NCBI RefSeq assembly: GCF_001550095.1
Contig: NZ_LRUC01000006.1
Coordinates: forward strand, 186,001 to 250,000
Length of the DNA stretch: 64,000 bases
Source: Celeribacter ethanolicus
Lineage (GTDB): Bacteria > Pseudomonadota > Alphaproteobacteria > Rhodobacterales > Rhodobacteraceae
Direction: 5' to 3'
In this document: one piece after another, positions 37,034 through 46,112 of the stretch
How the letters are laid out: each line of letters starts with the position of its first letter
Position numbering within the stretch: position 1 is the stretch's first letter
The notes under the pieces: generated by a model
The model's database searches: none
What the model was told of the DNA's origin: nothing
The model's input: the letters and a program-made list of their open reading frames with translations, nothing else
Made by a program: the position numbers and the translations under genes

Positions 37034-38721
37034 TCCCTCACCCATTGGTAAAGCCATGTTTCCGTCAGTGTCTGGTCATAACCCGTCAGGGTGGCTTTGA
37101 GTTCCGCCACATTTCCGGGATCGGCCTTGGCCTCGATCACCAGACGCCAGATATCGGTGTCGCTGACCTTGCTGACAATCGCCTGTTTGATTTCGCCGCG
37201 CCCGATGCTGACCTGCGGGACAAGCTCGGCATCGGCGGGCAGCGATGACAGGATGCCGCCTTCGAAGTCGATCACGAATTTGCGGGTATCACTCTTTTGC
37301 TCGACACCCGCCACACCGCCTTCGCCGACGCGGGTGCGCAGGATACGGGCGCGGTCCACGCTGCGGTCGCCCTCGGGCGCCATGCCCCAGTGCAAACGGT
37401 AAGCATATTCGAGCGCGGCCCCCTTTTCCATCTTGCCCTCGGGTACCCAGAAGGCGACGATATTGTCATTGCCTTCGAGTTTCGAGGGGATCTCCACCAG
37501 ACGCACGGTGCCCTTGCCCCAGTCACCGATCGGCTCGACCATCAAGGACGGTCGGCGTTCGTAATGCGCCTGCGCGTCGAGGTAATCGTCGAAATCGCGG
37601 CTGCGCTGCACGAGGCCGAAGGACAGCGGGTTTTCCGCACCGAGATAGGAACTCGCCAGACGCGGCGGGTTGTTCAGGGCTCGCAGGAAAGTCTCGCCGC
37701 CCCGCGTGTTGAGCACGAGATATTCGCTGTCATGCACCGAGGCGCGGAAATCGTCGAAGCCGCGCGGGTCGGCACCGCCGAAAAGATACATCGAGGTCAG
37801 CGGCGCGATGCCGATCTGGTCGGTTTTCTCGCGCAGGAACAGCCGGGCAGTGACCTCCATCTCGGTGGTCGTGCCCGGCGTGATGACAAAGCGGTAAGCG
37901 CCGGTCACGGATTTGCTGTCGAGCGCGGCATAGACCGTGATCGTATTGGCCCCCGGCACCGGGCGTTCGAGCCAGAAATCGGTGAAACGCGGAAATTCCT
38001 CGCCGCCCTGCATCGCGGTGTTGACCGCCAGACCGCGCGCCGAAAGACCATAAACATTGCCGCGGCCCAGAGCGCGGAAATAGCTCGCGCCAAGGAAGGC
38101 GATCAGCTCGTCGAAAATATCGGCACGGTTGAGCGGGTTGTGCAGACGGAACCCGGCCACTCCCGGCATCGGCGTATCTTCGGGGATCTGTTCGCTGACA
38201 TTGCCGCCATATTCGAAATCGTGCGTGTTGAAGGCCATCGGCTGGGCGCGACCGTCGACGATCTCGTAGATATGCACCGGTTCCTTGAACAGCCAGCCGA
38301 GGTGGAAGGCGTGCAGGCGGAATTCCTGCCCTTCGTCCTGCCAGCGGGCATGATCGGGGCGGAAGCGGATGCGTTGGTAGGCGTCGTAATCGAGACCGGC
38401 CAGAGCGCCTTCGATCTTCTCAGCGTCATGCCAGTTTTCGCCAGCGGCTTTGCGCATCTCTTCGGTCAGCACGTCGAAGCTGAAGGGCGGCAATTCGGGC
38501 GTTTCGGCGACCGGAGCGGGGGGCGTGTCGACCGGCTGGACCTCGGGCTGAACCTCGGGCGTTGCGTCTTGAGCGCGCAGCGCATGAGGCATCACCGCAG
38601 ACAGGGCAACAGAGCCCGCAAGCGTCGCGAGGAAGCGGCGGCGGCGCATTTCGTCAGGGGTCTTCTCGGTTGCGGCGGTGGAACCGGCAGGGATCGTCAA
38701 ACTGGCACTCCGTAAAATCAT
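37030..38721 (-). CDS. opgG: Periplasmic glucan biosynthesis protein OpgG/MdoG
   Basis: A periplasmic protein needed for glucan synthesis and branching. It is 563 residues from the ATG at 38721, or 539 from the ATG at 38649. A twin-arginine signal (MRRRRFLATLAGSVALSA...ALRAQ) is followed by a P/E-rich linker and the OpgG domain beginning PPFSFDVLTEEMRKAAG; family blocks such as YGLSARGLAVNT and FPRFTDFWLERP are present. The Tat signal is more typical of OpgD, a close paralogue. It is the first gene of opgGIHC. Confidence 0.9.
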   Translation of the reverse strand: MILRSASLTIPAGSTAATEKTPDEMRRRRFLATLAGSVALSAVMPHALRAQDATPEVQPEVQPVDTPPAPVAETPELPPFSFDVLTEEMRKAAGENWHDAEKIEGALAGLDYDAYQRIRFRPDHARWQDEGQEFRLHAFHLGWLFKEPVHIYEIVDGRAQPMAFNTHDFEYGGNVSEQIPEDTPMPGVAGFRLHNPLNRADIFDELIAFLGASYFRALGRGNVYGLSARGLAVNTAMQGGEEFPRFTDFWLERPVPGANTITVYAALDSKSVTGAYRFVITPGTTTEMEVTARLFLREKTDQIGIAPLTSMYLFGGADPRGFDDFRASVHDSEYLVLNTRGGETFLRALNNPPRLASSYLGAENPLSFGLVQRSRDFDDYLDAQAHYERRPSLMVEPIGDWGKGTVRLVEIPSKLEGNDNIVAFWVPEGKMEKGAALEYAYRLHWGMAPEGDRSVDRARILRTRVGEGGVAGVEQKSDTRKFVIDFEGGILSSLPADAELVPQVSIGRGEIKQAIVSKVSDTDIWRLVIEAKADPGNVAELKATLTGYDQTLTETWLYQWVRE

Positions 38722-38940
38722 GGTCAGGGCAGTAGATAGGGCGTGGATTTTGCTCTGCAGCAGAAAATGCCAATCTGCGGGTGTCTCTGGCGGAAAGCTG
38801 CTCAAAGCGGGCGGAATTCCTCCTATTCTCAACGCCTTTTGACCTTTTTTATCCATCGCGCAAGTGGGATTCTTCGCGCGGGGGCGGATTCCCCATAGAG
38901 TCAGCGGGAAGTGATTTCGCACTTGCAGCATAACTGTTCG

Positions 38941-38959
38941 CAAAAGTGTTACACTTTTG
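38941..38959. promoter_or_regulatory. 19-bp palindrome, candidate operator
   Basis: CAAAAGTGTTACACTTTTG is a perfect 9+1+9 inverted repeat, about 220 bases upstream of opgG. No T run follows, and the size fits a dimeric regulator site better than a terminator. The regulator is unknown. Confidence 0.45.
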
Positions 38960-39055
38960 GTGCAGGGAGATTCCAGTGTGAAAAATGCACACAACTCCCC
39001 GTTGCCGGTCCCGTCCGTGTCGCGACTCACCCCGCGGTGGGGGGCGGGCATGACA

Positions 39056-39080
39056 AAGGGGGCCGCGATGCAGCCCCCTT
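39056..39080 (-). terminator. Terminator of the leftward pxp/ABC operon
   Basis: AAGGGGGC (39056-39063) pairs with GCCCCCTT (39073-39080) around a 9-base loop, 20 bases beyond the permease stop codon. The T run is short. Confidence 0.65.
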
Positions 39081-39099
39081 GCCGTTCATATGGATGTCC

Positions 39100-40116
39100 T
39101 CAGCGGCCCTGCATGATCATCCGATACCGCATCTGGTCGAAGATCACCGCGAGGATCAACAGTCCGCCCAGAAGCACCATCTGCATGTATGAACTGATCT
39201 TGGCGAGGTTCATGCCGTTTTGCACCATAACGATGAAGAAGGCGCCCAGAACCACGTTCTGCACCCGCCCGATGCCGCCCCGAAGCGACACGCCGGCGAT
39301 GACGCAGGCGGAGATTGATTCGAGCGCCATGGTGCCGCCGAGGTTCGCCTCGCCGCTTTCGACCCGCGCGGTCAAAAGCACGCCCGCAAGCGCTGCGATC
39401 AGCGAACAGATCACATAGGCCAGCACGAGGGTTTTCCGGGTGTCGATCGCCGAAAGATGTGCCGCCTTGATATTGCCGCCGACCGCATAGAGCCGCGTGC
39501 CCAAGGGGGTGCGCGCCATCACCAGCCACATGACCGCGATGCAGATCAGTGCAATGAACACGGGGACCGGGACGCCGAACCATTTGCCAAAGCCGAACGT
39601 GTCGCCAAAGGCGAAAGGCAGGCCGGAGATCGGGATGCCGCCGGTCATGAACAGCGCAAGCCCCGCGCCGACGGAGGAGACGCCCAGCGTCATGATGAAG
39701 GGGGAGACCTCGAAATAGGCAACGCCCACGCCGTTGATCAGCCCGACGATCAGCGCCACGATGCCGCCCGCCGCGATGCCGATGGCGATGATCAAGAAGA
39801 CGGAGTCGAACACGCCCGCCGCCCATGTCATCGAGAGCGCAGAGACGACGGAGGTCAGCGCAATCGCCGTCCCGACGGAGAGATCGAATCCGCCCGAGAC
39901 CAGCACCAGCATCTGCCCCAGAGAGACCAGCACCAGATAGACGGACTGGCGTGCGACGTTGACGAGATTTTGCCCGGTCAGGAATTTGTCGGACAGGAAG
40001 GAGAACACCACAAGCGCGATGCCCAGAAAGAACGGCAAAACGCCCACGCGGATGAACAGGGTTTTGATCGGATTGGCGCGCGGTGTGACCTGCGCCGGTG
40101 CGGTTGCATCGCTCAT
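39100..40116 (-). CDS. Sugar-type ABC transporter permease (RbsC family)
   Basis: A 338-residue permease with eight or more membrane segments and the RbsC signature GGFDLSVGTAIAL plus GTRLYAVGGNIKAAHLSAI. The ATG at 40116 overlaps the ATPase stop. It completes an Rbs-type ABC system whose binding protein is TorT-like, at the end of a run of genes beginning with pxpA. The substrate is unknown. Confidence 0.9.
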   Translation of the reverse strand: MSDATAPAQVTPRANPIKTLFIRVGVLPFFLGIALVVFSFLSDKFLTGQNLVNVARQSVYLVLVSLGQMLVLVSGGFDLSVGTAIALTSVVSALSMTWAAGVFDSVFLIIAIGIAAGGIVALIVGLINGVGVAYFEVSPFIMTLGVSSVGAGLALFMTGGIPISGLPFAFGDTFGFGKWFGVPVPVFIALICIAVMWLVMARTPLGTRLYAVGGNIKAAHLSAIDTRKTLVLAYVICSLIAALAGVLLTARVESGEANLGGTMALESISACVIAGVSLRGGIGRVQNVVLGAFFIVMVQNGMNLAKISSYMQMVLLGGLLILAVIFDQMRYRMIMQGR

Positions 40117-41615
40117 TGGACGGGCTCGCTTTCGGTGAAGAAATATTTCAGGACGGTGTCTTCGCTGGCCTCTGCGCGCGGCAGCTCTGCCGAGACCTGG
40201 CCATTGGCGAAGACAAGAATGCGGTGGGACAGGTTGATCGCTTCGGGCAGGTCGGAGGAGATCACGACCACGGCTTTTCCGGCTTCGGCCAGGGCCTTGA
40301 TTTTCAGGTAAAGGGCGGCGCGGGTGCCCATATCGACGCCCACGGTGGGTTCGTCGAAAATATAGACATCGGCCTCCTGACCAAAGGCTTTGCCGAACAG
40401 AACCTTTTGCTGATTGCCGCCCGAGAGTTGCGACACGCGGCGAGCGCGATAGGCGTCGGGCAGCTCGACCCGCGTGGCGATCCCGGCTACCGTGTCGCGA
40501 ACTTTGCGCCAGTCGATCCAACCGCGTTTGACGGGCGCGCCGGAGGTCACGACATTGAGCGCAAGGTTTTCGTCGGAGGTCTTGGCGAGGTCCAAGCCTT
40601 CGTGTTTGCGGTCGGGAGAAAGGTAATAAAGGCCAGAGCGAATGATCTCGCGGGTTGGTCGCCCGGTGATGTCTTGGCTTTTGAGCGCAACCGTGCCGGA
40701 GCGCCGGGGACCAAGCCCCATCATCGCGCGGAAAAATCGGGATTTGCCACAGCCCACAAGCCCCGCAACGCCCAGAACTTCGCCCCGCCGTAGCGTTAGC
40801 GAGGAGGGTGCGACACCGGAAGTTGCGAGGTTTTGCACTTCAAGCACCACCTCGCCCGGCTCGGTCGCAATCGTTGGGTAAATCTCGGCAATCGCGCGTC
40901 CGGTCATCATCTCGACCAGCGCCGCCTCATCGGTGCCCGCCATCTCGACCGTGCCGATCTTGGCCCCGTCGCGCAGCACGGTGATGCGGTCGGCGATGCG
41001 TTTGAATTCCTGCATCCGGTGCGAGATGTAGATGATGCCGACACCCTTGGCCTTTTGCCTCTCGATGAAATGGAACAGGTGATCCACTTCGCGATCCGTG
41101 AGCGAGGCGGTCGGCTCATCGAGGATCAGAACCTTTGGCTCGCCGTGAAACGCTTTGGAGATTTCCAACATTTGTTGTTGTGCACGCGACAGCGATGAGA
41201 CCTGTGCGGTGGGGGAGATTGGAAAACCGAGCGTGTCGAAAATTTCCTGCGCGCGGCGGCGCATCTCGGCGTGGTCGATGAGCAACCCGGTGCGGGGTTC
41301 TTGTCCGAGAAACATGTTCTCGGCGACCGTCAGCGTCGGGATCAGAGAGAATTCCTGGAACACGGTGAAAACACCATGCGCCTTGGCGCGGGCCACAGAG
41401 TCGAAAGCGACCTCGCGGTTCTCAAGGTAAATCTTGCCCTCGGAGGGCGTGTTGGCGCCCGCGAGCATAGAGATCAGCGTGGACTTGCCCGCGCCGTTCT
41501 CGCCAAAGAGGACGTGGACCTCGCCCGCCATCAGGTCGAAATCGACACCGTCCAAAGCGCGCACGCCGGGGTAAGTCTTGGTCAGGTTGTGCGTGGTTAA
41601 AAGCGGAAGAGTCAT
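40113..41615 (-). CDS. Sugar-type ABC transporter ATP-binding protein (RbsA family, two ATPase domains)
   Basis: A 500-residue tandem ATPase. The N-terminal half has Walker A GENGAGKST, signature LSRAQQQMLEISKA and Walker B VLILDEPTASL. The C-terminal half has a degenerate Walker A (GLVGCGKSRFF) as usual for RbsA, signature LSGGNQQKVLFGKA and DEPTVGVDMGT. The ATG at 41615 follows AGGAGG; a further upstream in-frame ATG lies in a hairpin. Confidence 0.93.
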   Translation of the reverse strand: MTLPLLTTHNLTKTYPGVRALDGVDFDLMAGEVHVLFGENGAGKSTLISMLAGANTPSEGKIYLENREVAFDSVARAKAHGVFTVFQEFSLIPTLTVAENMFLGQEPRTGLLIDHAEMRRRAQEIFDTLGFPISPTAQVSSLSRAQQQMLEISKAFHGEPKVLILDEPTASLTDREVDHLFHFIERQKAKGVGIIYISHRMQEFKRIADRITVLRDGAKIGTVEMAGTDEAALVEMMTGRAIAEIYPTIATEPGEVVLEVQNLATSGVAPSSLTLRRGEVLGVAGLVGCGKSRFFRAMMGLGPRRSGTVALKSQDITGRPTREIIRSGLYYLSPDRKHEGLDLAKTSDENLALNVVTSGAPVKRGWIDWRKVRDTVAGIATRVELPDAYRARRVSQLSGGNQQKVLFGKAFGQEADVYIFDEPTVGVDMGTRAALYLKIKALAEAGKAVVVISSDLPEAINLSHRILVFANGQVSAELPRAEASEDTVLKYFFTESEPVQ

Positions 41616-41627
41616 GGGGCCTCCTGA

Positions 41628-41659
41628 CGGGTGAGGCAGCAGGGGATCTGCCTCACCCG
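41628..41659 (-). terminator. Strong hairpin between binding-protein and ATPase genes
   Basis: A perfect 12-bp stem (41628-41639 with 41648-41659) has an 8-base loop and no T run. It likely stabilises the upstream binding-protein message or acts as a partial terminator. Confidence 0.6.
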
Positions 41660-41696
41660 AAGTGGTCTTCACATTAAGTCGAGGATCGGTCTGTGA

Positions 41697-42761
41697 TCAC
41701 TCGACGGAGAAGACGGGACGGAAGCCTTCCGGCGGCAGGATCGCATCGCGGGACAGATCGCCGATGTTGTCGCTGTCGACGACAAAGATCTTCGGCCCGA
41801 CGTGTTGGACGTAGTCCTTGCCTTCGATGATCCGCACGGCTTGGTCCATGGCGATCCGGCCCTGAATGACCATGGAATCCGCCGGTGCTGCCGCGATCAT
41901 GCCGCGCTGGATGCCGGTGTAGACGCCAGGCGTCATGTAGAAGGCGAGAAGGCCGATCTCATCCGTCAGACCGCGCTCGCGCAACAGGCCCTGTGCGGCC
42001 TCGGCGGTCACCGCAGTGCCCGCGAGGTAGCTCACATCCGGGTCGGATTGCAGCACGTCTTCGACGAGTTTAAGCTGGGCTTCCTTGCCGGTGTCGCCGT
42101 AACGCGGCTCCAAAACCTCGACAGCGGAGCCTTTGACGGCCTCCATAAAGCCGGAGTTCGCCGCCTCGACCCAACCGGCGCCTGCCGGACCGGGGAACCA
42201 GCCGACTTTCGCCGGGTCGCTGCCTGCCGGGTGTTTTTCGGCCAGATATTTGCCGGTCTCAAAGCCCATCGTGTAGAAGGACACGAGAGATTTGGCGGAG
42301 ATGTCGGGCGAGGAGACGCCGTTGATCACATCGATCACCGGGATGCCTTTGGCGGCGGTCTCTTTGATCACGTTGTTCAAGCCATCGTAAGAAATCGCGC
42401 CGATGATCACCGCGTCGGCGCCGGCAGCCACACAATCCTCGATCTGGCTCACCTGTTTGGCGAGCTCTGTGTAGCCGCCCGCCTCGACGAGGTTCATCTT
42501 GACACCGAGGCGCTTGGCTTCCTCAGTGACGCCATAGTCCACACCCAGCCAATAGGCGTCTTTCATATGCGGGAAGGACACGCAGATGTCATAGGCTTCA
42601 TCGGCTTTTTCGAGCGGCGTGTAAGTCACGGCGCTGGCGGTCCCGTCGGTCGAGAAGGCGGGGGTCACCTCTTCGGCCTCATAGGGATACCAGTCTTCGG
42701 CAAAGCTGGGAGCGGTGGCCAGCGCGGCAAGCGCCGCACCTGTCATCAGGGCGAGTTTCAT
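41697..42761 (-). CDS. TorT-like periplasmic substrate-binding protein
   Basis: A 354-residue protein with a signal peptide (MKLALMTGAALAALATAPSFA) and then DWYPYEAEEV. The blocks FPHMKDAYWLGVDYG, LVEAGGYTELAKQVSQI, AGTAVTAEAAQG and the ending LPPEGFRPVFSVE match the E. coli TorT pattern closely. TorT is known as a TMAO sensor partner of TorS, but here the gene heads an RbsAC-type ABC operon and no TorS is nearby, so an import role is inferred. AAGGAG precedes the ATG at 42761. Confidence 0.85.
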   Translation of the reverse strand: MKLALMTGAALAALATAPSFAEDWYPYEAEEVTPAFSTDGTASAVTYTPLEKADEAYDICVSFPHMKDAYWLGVDYGVTEEAKRLGVKMNLVEAGGYTELAKQVSQIEDCVAAGADAVIIGAISYDGLNNVIKETAAKGIPVIDVINGVSSPDISAKSLVSFYTMGFETGKYLAEKHPAGSDPAKVGWFPGPAGAGWVEAANSGFMEAVKGSAVEVLEPRYGDTGKEAQLKLVEDVLQSDPDVSYLAGTAVTAEAAQGLLRERGLTDEIGLLAFYMTPGVYTGIQRGMIAAAPADSMVIQGRIAMDQAVRIIEGKDYVQHVGPKIFVVDSDNIGDLSRDAILPPEGFRPVFSVE

Positions 42762-42835
42762 GGTTCTGACTCCTTGTTGGTTCATCAGGGAAGGCGGCTT
42801 TGTGCCGCTTGTTGTTGTGGTCTGGCTTTCGAGGC

Positions 42836-42876
42836 GGGGCCGAAGCCCCATGGGTGGTTTGGGGGCCTATGCCCCC
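42836..42876. repeat. Tandem-hairpin intergenic repeat
   Basis: GGGGC-CGAA-GCCCC (42836-42849) and GGGGGC-CTAT-GCCCCC (42861-42876) lie between pxpC and the binding-protein gene. They resemble the tandem hairpins at 29.3 kb. On the leftward transcript they could act as a partial terminator between the enzyme and transporter halves of the operon. Confidence 0.55.
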
Positions 42877-42893
42877 GGGGTGACGTCGGCCCC

Positions 42894-43865
42894 TCAGGAG
42901 AGGGACTGACGAATTTCTGAAATCATGGTTTTGCGCTCGGCACGGGCGGCAAGTGCTTCGTCCATTTCGACGCGTTTGAATTTCACCGGCGTGTTGGGCT
43001 GCAACTGACCGATCAGGTCCATATCGGCAGAGATCACAGCACCGAGGGTAAAATACCCGCCGCCCGACACCGCATCGCGGTGCAACACGATGGGCTCAAG
43101 CCCGCCCGGCACTTGAATGGAGCCGTAGGAATAACAGCCATCGACGATGTTCGACGGATCGGAGCCTGCGCCGAAGGGCTGCGGACGGTCGACGAATTCC
43201 ATCGGCTGGCCGCCACGGAAGCGGTAGCCCATGCGGTCGGCCTCGGGCGCGACCACCCAATCGTCTTCAAAGAACGCCTTTTGGCTCTTTTCGGTCAGGC
43301 GGTGCCAATAAAGGCCCGTCAGAACCCGCAATTCGGCCGGAGAGCCGGGGCGGCGGCGGAGCGCGTCGGGGACCACGCGCCCCTCCGCCACCACCGACCC
43401 GTCGCCGACAGGGATCACATCGCCTGCGGCGATGGCGCGGCCTTCAAAGCCACCCAGCGCGCCAATCGGATAGGTCGACCGCGAGCCAAGTGCCGGGGGT
43501 GTGTCGATGCCACCGGAGATCGCGATATAGATGCGCGCGCCGGTTTTCAGAAAGCCGAAGGACAGCACCTGACCGGGTTTCACCGTAAAGGAGGTCCATG
43601 TTTCGCGCGGCTCACCGTCAAGGAACATGGGCATCTCTGCGCCAGTCACGGCCACGCTCATCTCGGCGCCGAATTTGATCTCCGGCCCCATGAAGACGGC
43701 TTCCAATCCCGCGGCCCCTTCGTCATTGCCAACGAGCAGGTTTGCGGCCCGAAACGCGAGGCGATCCATCGCGCCGCCTTCGGGAATACCGAGGTGGAAA
43801 TAGCCGGGGCGGCCAAGGTCCTGAATGGTCGTTGCAAGCCCGGGTTTGATGATCTCAAGCGTCAT
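42894..43865 (-). CDS. pxpC: 5-oxoprolinase subunit C / biotin-dependent carboxyltransferase family (KipA-like)
   Basis: A 323-residue protein starting MTLEIIKPGLATTIQDLGRPG, the signature of PxpC/KipA/allophanate-hydrolase-subunit-2 proteins, followed by IPEGGAMDRLAF and IYIAISGGIDTPPALGSRST. In PxpABC it takes part in ATP-dependent cleavage of 5-oxo-L-proline to glutamate. Here it is linked to a biotin carboxylase and a biotin carrier, so a carboxyltransferase role as in urea carboxylase is also possible. It overlaps pxpB by 11 bases. Confidence 0.88.
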   Translation of the reverse strand: MTLEIIKPGLATTIQDLGRPGYFHLGIPEGGAMDRLAFRAANLLVGNDEGAAGLEAVFMGPEIKFGAEMSVAVTGAEMPMFLDGEPRETWTSFTVKPGQVLSFGFLKTGARIYIAISGGIDTPPALGSRSTYPIGALGGFEGRAIAAGDVIPVGDGSVVAEGRVVPDALRRRPGSPAELRVLTGLYWHRLTEKSQKAFFEDDWVVAPEADRMGYRFRGGQPMEFVDRPQPFGAGSDPSNIVDGCYSYGSIQVPGGLEPIVLHRDAVSGGGYFTLGAVISADMDLIGQLQPNTPVKFKRVEMDEALAARAERKTMISEIRQSLS

Positions 43866-44730
43866 TGAGGGCCTCCATCAGCTTGGCGTTAAAGCCGGTC
43901 ATGTCGTCGTTGAACGCGTCGAGATCAAAAGCGACCTCGGCGATGCGCGGCGTGTAGGTGCCATCCTCGACCGCCTGCGTGATGCGGTCGTATTCGGCGC
44001 GGTCGATGGGTTTCCATTTCACGATGTCGCCGGGTTTAAAGAAGGCCATGAAGTCTTTGAGATAGCTGATCTTTTGTTCAGGGTCGTAGATCGGCATCGG
44101 GGTGATGCCGAACATCTGATAGCCGCCCGCGCCGCGCACGGAATAGATGCAGGAGAAACAGCCACCATAGCCCACCGTCAGCTTCGGCGTGTCGGTGCGG
44201 GGACGCAGGTATTTCGGCACTTCGAGCTGTTTGTCGCGCTCGACGAGTTGGTAGAGAAACGGCAGGCCGGAGACAAAGCCCACCATGGAAACGAACCACG
44301 GCTGGCTGTGATGCGCCTCGATGAAATCGGCGACCGTCTCATAGCCGTTGATCCGCGCGGCGTAATCGAGATCGCTGCCGGTCGGGTCTTGGTGGCGTTC
44401 GCGGAACCGCATCAGGGTCTCGTGGGTCCAGGGGTCTTCGTAATAGACCGGGATTTCGATGATCCGGGTGTCGAGGCGCTTTTCCTGTGCTTCGGCCTGA
44501 TGCTCAAAGGCTTTGATCTTCTCCATCATCGCATCCGGCGCGATCACGTCGGGGTCGAAACGCACTTCGAAAGAGGCATTGGCGGGCAGGATCTCGGTCA
44601 CGCCGGGGATATTCGCCTCGCGCACCATATTCGACAAAGAGAGCGCGATGAAGAAGGCGTCGAGCGACATTTCATCGTCGATCTCGACATAGATATGTTC
44701 GTCCCCGCCATATGTGTAACGCGTTTTCAT
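43855..44730 (-). CDS. pxpB: 5-oxoprolinase subunit B (KipI-like)
   Basis: A 291-residue protein of the KipI/allophanate-hydrolase-subunit-1 family, containing FVSGLPFLYQL, YGGCFSCIYSVRGAGGYQMFGITP and YDPEQKISYLKDF. It is longer than the E. coli protein (about 218), with extra N-terminal sequence and a C-terminal helix-rich tail. Its ATG overlaps the biotin carboxylase stop, and it pairs with PxpC. Confidence 0.88.
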   Translation of the reverse strand: MKTRYTYGGDEHIYVEIDDEMSLDAFFIALSLSNMVREANIPGVTEILPANASFEVRFDPDVIAPDAMMEKIKAFEHQAEAQEKRLDTRIIEIPVYYEDPWTHETLMRFRERHQDPTGSDLDYAARINGYETVADFIEAHHSQPWFVSMVGFVSGLPFLYQLVERDKQLEVPKYLRPRTDTPKLTVGYGGCFSCIYSVRGAGGYQMFGITPMPIYDPEQKISYLKDFMAFFKPGDIVKWKPIDRAEYDRITQAVEDGTYTPRIAEVAFDLDAFNDDMTGFNAKLMEALNDA

Positions 44731-46112
44731 GCGGCGTCTCCTTTGGTTGCGGACAGGTTGCCAGCCTCAAGCCAGGGCTCGAGCCATTGGGTGTGGAAGG
44801 CGCCTTTGCGCACCTCCGGGTCGGCGGCCAGGGCCATATGCAGCGGCGCGGTGGTTTTCGTGCCGCCGATCTCCATGCTTTCGAGCGCCTCCACCAGCTT
44901 GTCGATGGCGGCCTCGCGGGTCTCGGCGTGAACGATGACTTTGCCCAAAAGCGAGTCATAGAAGGGCGGGATTTGATAGCCCTCGGAGAGGAAGTGATCA
45001 AAGCGCACGCCATCGCCGGTGGGTTCCTTGAGCGTGGAGACGACACCGGGCCAGGGCATGAAGTTCAGGAACGGGTCCTCGGCGCAGAGGCGCACTTCGA
45101 TGGCATGGCCGGTCTTTTTGATCTCATCTTGCGTCATCGACAGCTTTGCACCGCCGCAAACCTTGATCATCTCGGCCACGAGATCGACGCCGGTGACCAT
45201 TTCGGTCACGGGATGTTCGACCTGAATGCGGGTGTTCATCTCGATGAAATAGAACTCATTCGCTGCTTCGTCGTAGAGATACTCAAGCGTGCCCGCGCCG
45301 CGATAGTTCACGGCTTTGGCCAGCGCCACTGCAGAGGCGCAGAGGCTCTCGCGAGTCTCGTCGTCGAGGCACATGGCCCCGGCTTCTTCCCAGACCTTTT
45401 GGCGGCGGCGTTGCAGCGAGCATTCGCGCTCATAGCAATGCACGGCCGTCTCGCCATCACCCAGGATTTGCACCTCGATATGGCGGGGCGAGAGGATTGC
45501 GCGTTCGATATAGAGGCCGCCGTCACCAAAGGCGGCTTCGGCTTCGGCCTTGGCTTGCGGGGCAAGTGTTTTCAGCTCGGCTTCGTCTTTCGCGATGCGG
45601 ATGCCGCGGCCACCGCCCCCGGCGGCGGCCTTGATCATCACCGGATAGCCGATCTTTTCGGCCACGCTCACCGCCTCAGAGACATCAATGCGCCCGTCGG
45701 AGCCGGGGACGACCGGCACGCCTGCGGCCTCGGCGGCCTGACGGGCAGCAACTTTGTCGCCCATGCGCTCGATCGTGTCGGCGGAGGGTCCGACGAAAAT
45801 CAGACCGGCCTCTTCCACGGCGCGGGCGAAGGCGGGGCTTTCGGACAAAAAGCCGTAGCCCGGATGGATCGCGTCCGCTTTGGTGGCTTTCGCGGCCTCC
45901 AGAATGGCGGGGATGTTAAGATAGCTGTCTTTCGAGGGCGCGGGGCCAACACAGACGGCCTCATCGGCAAGCTTGACGGCCAACATCTCTGTGTCCGCTT
46001 CGGAATGCGCCTGAATCGTGTGGATGCCGAGGGCTTTCGCGGCTTTCACCACGCGCACGGCGATCTCCCCACGGTTGGCGATGAACAGTCTTTCAATCGC
46101 CATGTCAGTCAA
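44727..46112 (-). CDS. Biotin carboxylase (AccC-like)
   Basis: A 461-residue ATP-grasp enzyme that carboxylates biotin using ATP and bicarbonate. It begins with FIANRGEIAVRVVKAAKALG and carries the glycine loop KAAAGGGGRGIRI, the active-site stretch FIEMNTRIQVEHPVTE and a C-terminal biotin carboxylase domain. It lies between a biotin carrier gene and pxpB with overlaps on both sides, so it is dedicated to this operon rather than to housekeeping acetyl-CoA carboxylase. Confidence 0.9.
   Translation of the reverse strand: MTDMAIERLFIANRGEIAVRVVKAAKALGIHTIQAHSEADTEMLAVKLADEAVCVGPAPSKDSYLNIPAILEAAKATKADAIHPGYGFLSESPAFARAVEEAGLIFVGPSADTIERMGDKVAARQAAEAAGVPVVPGSDGRIDVSEAVSVAEKIGYPVMIKAAAGGGGRGIRIAKDEAELKTLAPQAKAEAEAAFGDGGLYIERAILSPRHIEVQILGDGETAVHCYERECSLQRRRQKVWEEAGAMCLDDETRESLCASAVALAKAVNYRGAGTLEYLYDEAANEFYFIEMNTRIQVEHPVTEMVTGVDLVAEMIKVCGGAKLSMTQDEIKKTGHAIEVRLCAEDPFLNFMPWPGVVSTLKEPTGDGVRFDHFLSEGYQIPPFYDSLLGKVIVHAETREAAIDKLVEALESMEIGGTKTTAPLHMALAADPEVRKGAFHTQWLEPWLEAGNLSATKGDAA

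Larger units (their letters stand above)
38722..39099. other. Intergenic region upstream of opgG
   Basis: About 380 bases hold the opgG promoter region, a 19-bp palindrome and the terminator of the leftward transport operon. No gene was recognised. Confidence 0.6.
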
